A DNA stretch of 64,000 nucleotides from a bacterium (GTDB lineage Bacteria > Bacillota > Clostridia > Oscillospirales > Acutalibacteraceae). Below, in pieces: positions 55,401 to 63,286 of this stretch. The notes under the pieces were generated by a model that searched no databases, was not told the DNA's origin, and saw nothing but the letters and a program-made list of their open reading frames with translations. A program made the translations under genes and the position numbers. Location: assembly GCA_020625875.1 (NCBI GenBank), contig JAHLAX010000033.1:84138-148137 (forward strand), written 5' to 3'. Every line of letters starts with the position of its first letter. The first letter of the stretch is position 1.

Positions 55401-55913
55401 AAAAAAGTTATCTCTGCCAAATAACCTTTGATAATACAGCGCTTTTTCTTTAGCGGCTCTGTAGTCGCCGAGCAGAAGCATCTGGGGAATCTCGCCCGCT
55501 ATACAGGCTGACAGACAGATTAATCCCTCGTGGTGAGTTTCGAGCAGCTCGTCGTCGATACGAGGTTTATTATAAAAACCCTCGGTAAATCCTTTTGAAA
55601 CTATTTTTATAAGATTCTGATAGCCTGTGTTGTTCTCACACAACAGAATCATATGATAGTAACGTTTGTCATGGTCATAGGTTTTGTCAAAGCGTGAACG
55701 CGGGGCAACATAAACCTCGCAGCCTATAATCGGCTTTATACCTTCACTTTTACACGCGCGCCAAAAATCCACCGCGCCGTACATAGCGCCATGGTCGGTT
55801 ATAGCGAGAGCGGTCTGCCCCATTTGTTTGGCGGCTTTTGGCAGATTCTTGATTCTGCACGCGCCGTCAAGCAGACTGTACTCGCTGTGAACGTGTAAGT
55901 GAACAAATGACAT
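52425..55913 (-). CDS. dnaE: DNA polymerase III alpha subunit, DnaE type
   Basis: 1162 aa C-family polymerase. N-terminal PHP domain (FVHLHVHSEYSLLDGACRIK), catalytic region GPGRGSGAGSLCAYCTGITD and PDFDIDFH, helix-hairpin-helix and OB-fold (VRVVCIVSKVKTQITKNNL). In Clostridia it works beside PolC. Start lies 10 nt after the xseA stop with AAGGAAG between, so dnaE is in the nusB-xseA transcription unit, an unusual placement; whiA-dnaE adjacency is the common clostridial one. Confidence 0.97.
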   Translation of the reverse strand: MSFVHLHVHSEYSLLDGACRIKNLPKAAKQMGQTALAITDHGAMYGAVDFWRACKSEGIKPIIGCEVYVAPRSRFDKTYDHDKRYYHMILLCENNTGYQNLIKIVSKGFTEGFYNKPRIDDELLETHHEGLICLSACIAGEIPQMLLLGDYRAAKEKALYYQRLFGRDNFFIEIQNHGLEEQRRTNPQLIRLADEIGAGLVATNDSHYINKEDAQTHSILLCIQTNKTVEDEDRMQFDTEEFYLKSESEMRSLFPDYPEAFDNTAKIAERCNVEFVFGERKLPRFPLPEGVDHYQHFRDECYKGLYKHYGDNPDKSLIDRLEYELSTIKRMGFVDYFLIVSDYVQYARRSGIAVGPGRGSGAGSLCAYCTGITDVDPIKYDLLFERFLNPERVSMPDFDIDFHTVGRAKVIDYVVDKYGADHVSQIIAFGTMAARGSIRDVGRALAIPYASVDKIAKLVPNELNITIEKALRLSSDLKNRYDTEPEVKNLLDIAMQIEGMPRHATMHAAGVVITDKPVSDYVPLASNDENTVTQYTMTTLEELGLLKMDFLGLRNLNIIDDTEKIIKEKNPDFDINSIPDDDSAVYKMMSAGNTEGVFQFESQGMRNVLTQLRPDHFEDLIAVISLYRPGPMDSIPTYIERRHNPSKIRYKHPLLEDILKVTYGCIVYQEQVMQILRKLAGYSLGRADIVRRAMSKKKHDVMEKERRIFIEGMTDENGNIIVDGCLRRGVDKATAVSIYDEMESFASYAFNKSHATAYAKVSYQTAYLKCHYPKEYMAALMSSVLSNQNKLAVYISECHSMGIRVLPPDVNTSLYGFTVSGNDIRYGLLAVKNLGRQCIDNIISQRRLGRYTGFYDFCKRNYGPSLNSRAVESLIKCGALDNMGLNRRQMLYMSADVMSDLEFENKKNMKGQLSFFDMDGADNSARTEIEAPNVPEFSKDELLFMENEVAGMYLSGHPIDEYEDYIKAVKCDHIGDIINREDNRYKDRQSVRVVCIVSKVKTQITKNNLMMAFVTVEDRYGVIETIVFPNIFAKSGSLLSQGNVVEIFGTVSVREDEDPKIIADEIRAVDKNAIPKPKRESAPKRDASKPVRLYLRVDNLESATYKKAKQIIDIFDGRTPVVFFLTDTKKSFIAPDSMWVSLNEVMINELKRRLGDENVVVK

Positions 55914-55923
55914 TTTTACTTCC

Positions 55924-57138
55924 TTAACTTTCTTTTACTTCCGCTTTAACGTTGCCGTCATTCAAGGTTAGTTTTATAATATCGCCCTGCTTTAATTCTT
56001 TTACAGAACTAATAATCTTATCGTCCTTTTTAGCTATAGCGTAGCCTCGACTCAGAACCGATAACGGGTTCAGGGCTTCAAGCTTTGACGCAAGTCCTGA
56101 AAAAGCCTCCATAGTTTTAATATACTTTGTGTTGATACTGTTCTCGGCAGTCTTTCTCATATTATACAAGCTCTGCTCGTAATCAGCGACAAGCTTTTCG
56201 GGCGCTTTGGCGTTTACACGCTGTTTAAAGTAGTCAAGCTCGGATTTTGAACTGATTAGCTTTCTGTCTATAAGTGATTTGATATACTGCTCCTGCGACT
56301 GATAATAGGCTTTAAGCTCCTCAGCGTCAGGTACCGCGAGCTCCGCCGCGGCGGATGGCGTGGGAGCGCGAAGGTCAGACACGAAATCGCAGATTGTAAA
56401 ATCCGTTTCGTGACCTACAGCGGAAATTACAGGTATATTTGACGCGTAAATTGAGTACGCCAGATTCTCATCATTAAAAGCCCAGAGGTCCTCAATCGAG
56501 CCGCCGCCTCTGCCTATAATTATTACATCAGCGAGGTCGTATTCGTTTAGTGTATTGACAGCGTTAATAAGCTGCGGGGCGGCGTTCTCGCCCTGCACAA
56601 GTACAGGACATAACAGAATATCAACATACGGAAAGCGGCGTGAAATTACGTTTTGAATATCCCTTATAACAGCTCCTGTGGGAGAAGTAATTACACCGAT
56701 AGTCTTTGGGAAAGACGGAATAGACTTTTTGTGCTCGGGCGCGAACAAGCCCTTTTGCTCGAGCTTCTTTTTGAGCTGTTCATAAGCCATAGTAAGCGCG
56801 CCGATACCGTCGGGCTGCATTCCCTCAACATAGAGCTGATACGCGCCCGTCTGCTCATAAAGCGACACACGTCCGACGGCAATAACCTTCATACCCTCCT
56901 CGGGTTTGAAGCGGAGATTTCGGGCGTTGCCCGCGAATATAACCGCGCGGATAACCGACTTATCATCTTTAAGACTGAAGTAGATATGTCCGCTGCGATA
57001 GTGGTCGGTAAGGTTGCTGATTTCGCCTGTGACTATAACATTATTCAGGTGCATATCGTTTTCGAGCAGTGATTTAACGTAGTAATTCAGCTGAGAGACC
57101 GATATGATTTTAGGTTTTTCAAATGTTGGATTCTGCAT
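55924..57138 (-). CDS. xseA: Exodeoxyribonuclease VII large subunit
   Basis: 404 aa. N-terminal OB-fold (VIVTGEISNLTDHYRSGHIY), catalytic domain IGVITSPTGAVIRDIQNVIS and GRGGGSIEDLWAFNDE, then a long coiled coil. Overlaps the TsaD-paralogue gene by 20 nt. Its small-subunit gene xseB is 55 kb away at 543-770, not directly downstream as usual. Confidence 0.97.
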   Translation of the reverse strand: MQNPTFEKPKIISVSQLNYYVKSLLENDMHLNNVIVTGEISNLTDHYRSGHIYFSLKDDKSVIRAVIFAGNARNLRFKPEEGMKVIAVGRVSLYEQTGAYQLYVEGMQPDGIGALTMAYEQLKKKLEQKGLFAPEHKKSIPSFPKTIGVITSPTGAVIRDIQNVISRRFPYVDILLCPVLVQGENAAPQLINAVNTLNEYDLADVIIIGRGGGSIEDLWAFNDENLAYSIYASNIPVISAVGHETDFTICDFVSDLRAPTPSAAAELAVPDAEELKAYYQSQEQYIKSLIDRKLISSKSELDYFKQRVNAKAPEKLVADYEQSLYNMRKTAENSINTKYIKTMEAFSGLASKLEALNPLSVLSRGYAIAKKDDKIISSVKELKQGDIIKLTLNDGNVKAEVKES

Positions 57139-58063
57139 TCTGGTACTTCCTTAAAGCCAGATAAGCCACACCCGAGGCGTTGTCGGAAGAAAATTCGGGT
57201 TCAGCGAAAAAGGCGTTGTAATCGGTTGTGAATGTATTTCGAATAATTGAGTTCGACATAACCCCGCCAGCGTAAAGCAGAGGAAGCTCACCGTATTTTT
57301 CAATAAGCTTGTCCGTCATAGCTTTGAGGGTTGCTTCGATATATTTAAGACAATAAAGCGCTATATTTTCTTTAGAAGAATTATTATCGTACATTTTACG
57401 ACATTGGTTTTCAAGCCCGCTGAGACAGCAGTCAAAACCCTTGAGCGTAGGCTTCGCTTTTACGTCGCCGTCAGATTCAAGCGCGAGCTTTTCGAGCTCT
57501 CTGCCGCAGGGAAAGTCAAGTCCCAGCATTACTCCCACACGGTCTATCGCCTGTCCAGCGTTAAGGTCGAGGGTTTTAGCGGCTATATCTAATTTGAATC
57601 CGTCTGAGAAAGGCTCACAGAAAACAGCCTCGGTTGTGCCGCCGCTGACGTGAAACGCTATAAAGCTTTTATCGAAAAGCTCATCGTGTCTGCTGCTGAG
57701 AATCGCCGCGGCTATGTGCCCCTCCTGGTGAGAAAACTCAAATAGCGGAACTTTCAATGTTGAGGCAATAATCCACGCCGCGTTTATACCTACTGTGAAG
57801 CACGGCATATACGAACCCTCAACAGGTCTCGGTCTTGCTGAAACGCCGACTGCTTTGATGGCACTTGTGTCAATATCCGCCGTTAATTCCTCGTATAAAC
57901 AACAAAGCTGCTGTGTATGGTGAAACACAGCGTCGCTTTGGCGCAAGCCTACTTCTCCCCTTTTTACGGGAAGAAGCTTTTTGCGTTGTATTACATTTTT
58001 ACGCTCGTCTATAAGAGCGAGCGAGGTTGTGTAGTTGCTGGTGTCAATTCCTAAGATATACAT
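57119..58063 (-). CDS. TsaD/Kae1 paralogue (M22-like, O-sialoglycoprotein endopeptidase family)
   Basis: 314 aa ASKHA-fold protein. GIDTSNYTTSLALID at the N-terminus, metal motif HQEGH (TsaD has HxEGH), FHVSGGTTEAVF and YAGGVMSNS. Shorter and more divergent than true TsaD (about 340 aa), and unlike TsaD it is not next to tsaB/tsaE. Occurs between nusB and xseA, overlapping both (TGATG with nusB). Whether it retains t6A activity is unknown. Confidence 0.82.
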   Translation of the reverse strand: MYILGIDTSNYTTSLALIDERKNVIQRKKLLPVKRGEVGLRQSDAVFHHTQQLCCLYEELTADIDTSAIKAVGVSARPRPVEGSYMPCFTVGINAAWIIASTLKVPLFEFSHQEGHIAAAILSSRHDELFDKSFIAFHVSGGTTEAVFCEPFSDGFKLDIAAKTLDLNAGQAIDRVGVMLGLDFPCGRELEKLALESDGDVKAKPTLKGFDCCLSGLENQCRKMYDNNSSKENIALYCLKYIEATLKAMTDKLIEKYGELPLLYAGGVMSNSIIRNTFTTDYNAFFAEPEFSSDNASGVAYLALRKYQNAESNI

Positions 58064-58464
58064 CAGTCTTTAGCCACAGCTCCAAGCACGCCGTTGATGA
58101 ACTTGCTTTCGTCAACAGTGTATTTCTTGGCGAGCTCTACAGCCTCGTTGATGGCTACGCTCTCGGGAACATCATCGACATACTTCATCTCATAAACCGC
58201 GAGACGCAATACCGCGAGGCTGGTTTTTGAGATTCGCTTTACTGTCCAGCCTTTTTTTAAGTGGCTTTCAATAACCGAATCTATATTTTCAACATTTTTA
58301 TAGACACCGTTTACCAGAGTGAGAGCGTAATCGTCCACAACCATATCGCGGCTCTCCTCGGCGTTAGCGATAATATCCTCAATTGGCTCAGGATGAAAAA
58401 TCTTTTCAAACACAAGGATGAAACCCTGTTCTCTTGCCTTAAAACGTGAAATACTGTTATCCAT
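58063..58464 (-). CDS. nusB: Transcription antitermination factor NusB
   Basis: 133 aa helical RNA-binding protein acting with NusE at rRNA boxA. SRFKAREQGFILVFEKIFH, LAVLRLAVYEMKYVDDVP, AINEAVELAKKY and KFINGVLGAVAKD are conserved. First gene of nusB-tsaD paralogue-xseA-dnaE with its own promoter. Confidence 0.95.
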   Translation of the reverse strand: MDNSISRFKAREQGFILVFEKIFHPEPIEDIIANAEESRDMVVDDYALTLVNGVYKNVENIDSVIESHLKKGWTVKRISKTSLAVLRLAVYEMKYVDDVPESVAINEAVELAKKYTVDESKFINGVLGAVAKD

Positions 58465-58497
58465 AACAACCCAACTTTACATATTTATACATATAGT

Positions 58498-58526
58498 ATT
58501 ATAGCATATATAAAGCTGTATGTAAA
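58498..58526 (-). promoter_or_regulatory. SigA promoter of nusB operon
   Basis: Minus strand TTTACA (58521-58526), 17-nt spacer, TATAAT (58498-58503), 34 nt before nusB; separates vegetative expression from the spoIIIA operon upstream. Confidence 0.8.
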
Positions 58527-58541
58527 TAGGAACAAAGAGTA

Positions 58542-59090
58542 TTATACCGTCACAATTGTGACTTTGTCGAAGTCTATATTAGCTGTGGATTTTACGGCGG
58601 CTTTTATGATTAGTTTTTTGTCATCATTGAGCTCGGATTTGAGCACCGTAACAGTACAGCCGTTATCGTTGATATAGCACAGAGCGTTTGAAAATCCTTT
58701 AGCTTTGAGATTGGTTTCGATAGTATCCTGCAGGGTAAAATTCTGTAAAACTCCCGCGACACGGCTCTGAGCTTTTGTGTAATCCTTTTCGGAAGTGTTT
58801 TCAAGGTTAAGAGTCTCTTTAGCTGTATCGATAACTTTATCCTGCGCCTGGTCACGGGTTATCTTAGCTTCGGAAAACAGCTTTTTCTGCTTATCAGACA
58901 ACACGGATTTTGCTGTCTGTTTCGTTTTCGCGTTTGTCGCTGTAGTCGAAACGGTAGCGTTAACAAATTTAGTTTCGCCTAAACTTCTCGAAACAGACTT
59001 AGCTCCCGACATTGTCCAGTTAAGATACACAGCCGCTCCCAACGCCAGAATCAAAGTAGCCGCCAAAAACTGTTTTTTAAATTTTTTCAT
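58542..59090 (-). CDS. spoIIIAH: Stage III sporulation protein AH
   Basis: 182 aa. One N-terminal membrane helix (about 8-27), then the ring-forming YscJ/FliF-like domain ending in the VTIV tail. Its extracytoplasmic part binds forespore SpoIIQ to build the feeding channel. Last gene of the spoIIIA operon, 5 nt after spoIIIAG. Confidence 0.92.
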   Translation of the reverse strand: MKKFKKQFLAATLILALGAAVYLNWTMSGAKSVSRSLGETKFVNATVSTTATNAKTKQTAKSVLSDKQKKLFSEAKITRDQAQDKVIDTAKETLNLENTSEKDYTKAQSRVAGVLQNFTLQDTIETNLKAKGFSNALCYINDNGCTVTVLKSELNDDKKLIIKAAVKSTANIDFDKVTIVTV

Positions 59091-59095
59091 TTTCG

Positions 59096-59536
59096 TTAAC
59101 CTCTTTCTTCTAATTTTGTAACGCTGACTTTAGCGCTCGAAATGTTGAGCGCCTTTGTCACAGCGTCAAGCACACGCGCTTTTGTCATCGTATCATCGCC
59201 GCCAGAACAAGCGATTATTACGCCTCGTATAACAGGCTCGATTTCTTTAGTTTTGGTTGAGTTGTTCTCTAGATAAACTCCCTCAACCGAGTTTTCGATT
59301 GTAAGCATTACGCTGACGCTCCCGACGCCCTCAATCTTCGACAGCATTTCGCTGAGAGAAGTCTGAAGTTCTGCCTTATAATCATTCACGTTGTAGTTTG
59401 ACGCGGAGTTTTCGCCGCCAGTACCCGTAAAAGATGAAATAAAAATCAACAACACAGCAAAGATACCGAGAACAATTATAATGTTTTTTGCCTTGCCGTT
59501 TTTAATCAAAGCTTTTAGCTTATCGGTTTTAATCAT
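59096..59536 (-). CDS. spoIIIAG: Stage III sporulation protein AG
   Basis: 146 aa, shorter than Bacillus SpoIIIAG (229 aa). One membrane helix (about 18-36), linker, then the ring-building motif with LSEMLSKIEGVGSVSVMLTI and a conserved RGVIIACSGGDD segment. Overlaps spoIIIAF by 8 nt. Confidence 0.92.
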   Translation of the reverse strand: MIKTDKLKALIKNGKAKNIIIVLGIFAVLLIFISSFTGTGGENSASNYNVNDYKAELQTSLSEMLSKIEGVGSVSVMLTIENSVEGVYLENNSTKTKEIEPVIRGVIIACSGGDDTMTKARVLDAVTKALNISSAKVSVTKLEERG

Positions 59537-60005
59537 TGTTCACAATCACCCGCGGTGTTATTTTAAATTCCTGTTCGGTACGGCGGATTATCTTTTGAAT
59601 ACGGGTTTCTGTCTTGTCAATATATATGTAAATACGAGACACATATATTCCTCCATCTTCTTTTTTATCGAGTTTTATTTCAACCTTATTCACATCAAAA
59701 TCATTGTTCTTAAGAATTGATAAAAGCGAGCCTTCAAGACGGTTTCGGCATTCATCAACCACCGCTTTGTTATATGCCTGTTGAGCCTGTGAGCTTACAG
59801 CTTCGGACTTTTTCGCAAAATCAAGTTTAAAATCAAAATCTGTAAAGAAACTTTTGACAGGTATAAGCATAGCGCAAATTATAAAAACACCAATCACGAG
59901 ATTAAGGGTTTTTTCGGTCATACCGTTAGGGCTGATTATCCCAAGAAGCGACACGACAATCGAAACAACGCAGACAGTACCTATTAACGCGGCAATCGAG
60001 CTCAT
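59529..60005 (-). CDS. spoIIIAF: Stage III sporulation protein AF
   Basis: 158 aa with two N-terminal membrane helices and a ring-building-like extracytoplasmic domain. Component of the mother-cell side of the SpoIIIA-SpoIIQ channel. Overlaps spoIIIAE by 4 nt. Confidence 0.88.
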   Translation of the reverse strand: MSSIAALIGTVCVVSIVVSLLGIISPNGMTEKTLNLVIGVFIICAMLIPVKSFFTDFDFKLDFAKKSEAVSSQAQQAYNKAVVDECRNRLEGSLLSILKNNDFDVNKVEIKLDKKEDGGIYVSRIYIYIDKTETRIQKIIRRTEQEFKITPRVIVNND

Positions 60006-61111
60006 GACGCACCTCCCGACATCAACACAACAGCGGTTGAGATGATAAAAACCACGGCAACAGACAGAACTACAGCCATTATTGTTGAAACCACCATACT
60101 CATTGTTTCGAGAATTTCGCAGGGCTCGCTAAGATTAAGAAGCTCTCCCACGGAACGCGCCGCCCAGATTGAAAACAGCCACAGCAGACATTCCAGAATA
60201 ATCGGCAAAAACATAACCGCGACTGCTATCAAAGCGAGCACGCCTACTCCTGATTTGAGCAAACCCACAGAGTTCTCTACGCCTTTATACGCCTCTGAGA
60301 GCGCCGCGCCGCATACGGGCACAAAGCTTGATAGACTGAACTTCACAGCGCGCTCAGACACGCTGTCGAGCCCTGTGGTGATTATTTGCTTAACAGTGAG
60401 AAAAGCTGAAAACAATGTGGTGACTATACCGAGAATCCAGCGTATGGCTTTTGAAAGGAACCTCATTATACCGCTGAGATTGATATTCGGCGAAACAGCA
60501 GAGGAAATACCGAGAGCGAGAAAAAGCTTTAAAAAGGGAGCTATCACGGTCGCGGAAGCTCTCGAAACAAACTGCCCCATACCAACAGTCAGCCCGTAAT
60601 ACGAAGCGGCGCTGACCGCCCTGCCCGAGGCGGATACGATAAAGACAATCGCGGGAATATACACAAGGGTAAAATCCGCCGCGGCTTTTATAATTTTTGA
60701 GCTGTTCTCAATTAGAGAAACAACAGGCATCGACACAGCGAGCGTAATACAGAGAGTCGCGCACACGGAAAGCACAGTTCTGGCGGCAGAGGTTTTCGCC
60801 GAATTCTTAAAAGAATATAAAAGAGAGCATAAAAGCATAACCGCTATTAATACAGCGAGAGTTTTGAGTGGCGAGGCTGATTTTTCCGCCGCCATTTTCG
60901 TTATTTCATTAAGTACTTTATCAAAGCTGAGATTTTTGAGCTCGCTCACGTCAGGCGAGCTGATTCCAATATTTGAAAGAGCGCTCACAGCTTCATCGGG
61001 CAGGCTTTTTATAAGCTCATCGGTATTATAGCCGAGCACATTGTCGTCAGCTCTGACGGTAACGGGGAGTAACAGAATAATCACAATCATAAAAACGCTC
61101 AGCAGCTTCAT
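60002..61111 (-). CDS. spoIIIAE: Stage III sporulation protein AE
   Basis: 369 aa polytopic membrane protein with signal peptide (first 21 residues) and about eight helices. Conserved SLIENSSKIIKAAADFTLVY and LSSFVPVCGAALSEAY regions. Overlaps spoIIIAD by 4 nt. Confidence 0.94.
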   Translation of the reverse strand: MKLLSVFMIVIILLLPVTVRADDNVLGYNTDELIKSLPDEAVSALSNIGISSPDVSELKNLSFDKVLNEITKMAAEKSASPLKTLAVLIAVMLLCSLLYSFKNSAKTSAARTVLSVCATLCITLAVSMPVVSLIENSSKIIKAAADFTLVYIPAIVFIVSASGRAVSAASYYGLTVGMGQFVSRASATVIAPFLKLFLALGISSAVSPNINLSGIMRFLSKAIRWILGIVTTLFSAFLTVKQIITTGLDSVSERAVKFSLSSFVPVCGAALSEAYKGVENSVGLLKSGVGVLALIAVAVMFLPIILECLLWLFSIWAARSVGELLNLSEPCEILETMSMVVSTIMAVVLSVAVVFIISTAVVLMSGGAS

Positions 61112-61503
61112 ACAGCGCCACCCGTAAGCGACAAAACCGTGTCGAGCACATCCTTATAAAGAGGCATAGCGGTTATCAGAATTATGACCTTGCCCGCTAT
61201 AGCGATGTTATTGGCTAGAGCCCTCTGCCCCGCGTCAAGACAACAATCGCTCGCGAACTCTGTCAGAAAGCATATGCCTACAGATTTCAGCAGAATGCTT
61301 ATGTAAGTTGTATTGACTGACGAAACTTTTAATATCGACTTCACCGTCTCATACGCGCCGCTGAGATTCAAAAGGACTGAAACAAAAATGATGATGCTGC
61401 CGACTATCGCGATAATGATTGAAATCTCGGCGTTGTGCCGCCTTAACGATAACGAAAGCACCGCGGTCGTAACGCCGATAAGTGAAACAACAAGTATACT
61501 CAT
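61108..61503 (-). CDS. spoIIIAD: Stage III sporulation protein AD
   Basis: 131 aa, four membrane helices; SLRRHNAEISIIIAIVGSI is the family start and GKVIILITAMPLYKDVLDTV the end. Overlaps both neighbours by 4 nt. Confidence 0.93.
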   Translation of the reverse strand: MSILVVSLIGVTTAVLSLSLRRHNAEISIIIAIVGSIIIFVSVLLNLSGAYETVKSILKVSSVNTTYISILLKSVGICFLTEFASDCCLDAGQRALANNIAIAGKVIILITAMPLYKDVLDTVLSLTGGAV

Positions 61504-61694
61504 AATCCAAACAGATTCTTTATAGTAGTGAACAGGGAACTGATTTGGGTAATGAGCATTGACAATACAACTATCAACCCCGCCAGTGTTGTGAGCATCG
61601 CCTGTTCCTCGCGTCCGCTGCGTATCAAAAGTTGATTCAGCACCGCGACAATTATCCCTATAGCCGCGATTTTGAATATCATATCTATATCCAC
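61500..61694 (-). CDS. spoIIIAC: Stage III sporulation protein AC
   Basis: 64 aa, two membrane helices; MDIDMIFKIAAIGIIVAVL and LIRSGREEQAMLTTLAGLIV match the family closely. Highly conserved small subunit. Confidence 0.94.
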   Translation of the reverse strand: MDIDMIFKIAAIGIIVAVLNQLLIRSGREEQAMLTTLAGLIVVLSMLITQISSLFTTIKNLFGL

Positions 61695-61706
61695 GTTATC
61701 AGTCCT

Positions 61707-62198
61707 TTATATTATCATCAAAGCTAAAACCGCTCCCGCGAAAAAGCCCAGCGTCTTGTACAAACGAGATTTTGACTCACAGTCTTTTCTGGCGTTTTTC
61801 AGAGACTGCTCAAACACACTTTTGTAAACAAGAATATGGTTAATCTGCCCCTGTGCGTCGGTTGTGCCTAAAGTTTCGCCGAATTCATAGAGCTTTTGTA
61901 TATCGTCCCTGCTGAGCTTATAGCTTTTGGGTATTCTCTTTATACAAGACTTCCAGTAATCAGAAAAAGGCTCGCGCTTATCTTCAAAAACAAACGAAAG
62001 CGAGGACGGAGCGGAAATTCTTATCAAGCTGAAAATATCATCGCCGAAATAGCGTATATTAGTTTCAAGCCGCGTGAGGAAATCTATAAAATCAACCAGA
62101 AACGAACTTCTCAGTCGCAAAGCGTACGCTCTGTAAAAACCGTAAAGCGTGCAGCACAACAGCAAAAACCCCGCGCCGAAAAGCTTATAAAAGTTCAT
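61707..62198 (-). CDS. spoIIIAB: Stage III sporulation protein AB
   Basis: 163 aa from ATG 62196-62198 (GAGAGG upstream; the frame is open 36 codons more inside spoIIIAA). One helix at each end and a helical type-II-secretion F-like body with LYEFGETLGTTDAQGQINHI. Overlaps spoIIIAA by 14 nt. Confidence 0.9.
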   Translation of the reverse strand: MNFYKLFGAGFLLLCCTLYGFYRAYALRLRSSFLVDFIDFLTRLETNIRYFGDDIFSLIRISAPSSLSFVFEDKREPFSDYWKSCIKRIPKSYKLSRDDIQKLYEFGETLGTTDAQGQINHILVYKSVFEQSLKNARKDCESKSRLYKTLGFFAGAVLALMII

Positions 62199-63093
62199 CA
62201 ATACCAAGGACCTCTCTGATTTGTCCGACGTTCCTGCCGCTATTAAGAAAAATAACCTTTTTAAACACACGCGGTTCAAGCAAAGTCTTGAGATAACAGT
62301 TTTCAATCAGCTCGGATACTGACGAACAGTGAGCCGACGCTATAACCGACACGCCGCTTTTTGATGCTTTTAATACAGAGAGCGCGTCCTCAACTCCGCC
62401 GATTTCATCACATATTATAAGCTCGGGCGACATACATCGAACAGCGTGTTCAAAGCCCGCTGACTTGGGATAGGCGTTCAGAACATCGCATAAGCCGACA
62501 TCGTTCTGCGCAACGCCGCAATACACCGCGGCGAGCTCGCTTCGGGTATCAATAAGAGTAGTTTTGTGTTCAAGCGAAAGATTACGAGCTAGGTCACGCA
62601 GGATTGTTGTTTTTCCGCTGCACGGCGCGCCGCACAGAAGCATTCCGCCCTGATTATAAACACTGAGCAGCTCCTCGGCGCAGCCTATAAGCTCTCTTGT
62701 AACGCGAAGATTAATCGAGGTGATGTCGCGAATGTTTATTATTCTGTCGTTCTGAATAACCGCTGTGCCGCAAATACCCGCGCGGTTACCGCCCTTGAGG
62801 GTAACAAAACCGTTTATTATTTCGCTCTGTTTTGAATAGACCGAGTAGTTACAGATTGTAGAAAAAGCCTCATTGAGCTCTCGTTGAGTTACAATGAGCG
62901 GATTGTCAAAAGGCTTTTCGCTTAAACGAAAGCTATTATTGACAAAGTAAGTTTTATATGGAGTTTGAATGGCTATCGGTCGGTTTGTTCGAAGGCGGAT
63001 TTCCTGCGTATCCTTTGGGATAATATCGCATATTCCGCGCAGTGAGAACGGCAGGCAGCTTTTTATATTATTGAGGTTGTCCTTTATTTTCAT
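62185..63093 (-). CDS. spoIIIAA: Stage III sporulation protein AA, ATPase
   Basis: 302 aa secretion-type AAA ATPase. QEIRLRTNRPIAI near the N-terminus, GTAVIQNDRIINIRDITSIN, Walker A LLCGAPCSGKTTILRDLAR and Walker B ELIICDEIGGVED. Start at ATG 63091-63093 is the first Met that fits the family; no Shine-Dalgarno precedes it, and a SigE-like promoter ends 5 nt before it, so the mRNA may be almost leaderless. Confidence 0.95.
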   Translation of the reverse strand: MKIKDNLNNIKSCLPFSLRGICDIIPKDTQEIRLRTNRPIAIQTPYKTYFVNNSFRLSEKPFDNPLIVTQRELNEAFSTICNYSVYSKQSEIINGFVTLKGGNRAGICGTAVIQNDRIINIRDITSINLRVTRELIGCAEELLSVYNQGGMLLCGAPCSGKTTILRDLARNLSLEHKTTLIDTRSELAAVYCGVAQNDVGLCDVLNAYPKSAGFEHAVRCMSPELIICDEIGGVEDALSVLKASKSGVSVIASAHCSSVSELIENCYLKTLLEPRVFKKVIFLNSGRNVGQIREVLGIDELL

Positions 63094-63098
63094 AGTAA

Positions 63099-63126
63099 GG
63101 TATATGAAAAAGGATAAAAAAATATG
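63099..63126 (-). promoter_or_regulatory. Candidate SigE promoter of spoIIIA operon
   Basis: Minus strand GCATATT, 14-nt spacer, CATATAC, close to the SigE consensus (ATATT-N13-15-CATACA). Placed between two upstream terminators and spoIIIAA. Coordinates approximate to 1-2 nt. Confidence 0.5.
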
Positions 63127-63135
63127 CACCGCAAC

Positions 63136-63160
63136 AAAAAACTTCCTCCATAGGAGGAAG
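63136..63160 (-). terminator. Second terminator upstream of spoIIIA
   Basis: CTTCCTCC/GGAGGAAG stem with 3-nt loop, T6 on the minus strand. Confidence 0.8.
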
Positions 63161-63165
63161 ACAAC

Positions 63166-63196
63166 AAAAAAAGGGAGACCGAATAGAATCGGTCTC
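63166..63196 (-). terminator. First terminator upstream of spoIIIA
   Basis: GAGACCGA/TCGGTCTC stem with 6-nt loop, then T7 on the minus strand; stops transcription coming from the surface-protein gene. Confidence 0.8.
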
Positions 63197-63227
63197 ACAT
63201 TTTATAATTATGTTATAGTTTTAAGGT

Positions 63228-63286
63228 AATCCCTCATCCGTCACCGCCAACGAGTTGTCGGCGACATCTTCCCCCAAGGGAAGGCT
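63228..63286. repeat. REP-like palindromic sequence after the surface-protein gene
   Basis: Two hairpins: CTTCCC/GGGGAAG and an 11-nt arm pair around CTCG (GTCGCCGACAA with TTGGCGGTGAC, one mismatch). The type is familiar from interspersed repeats of gut Clostridia, but only one copy is present here. Confidence 0.5.
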
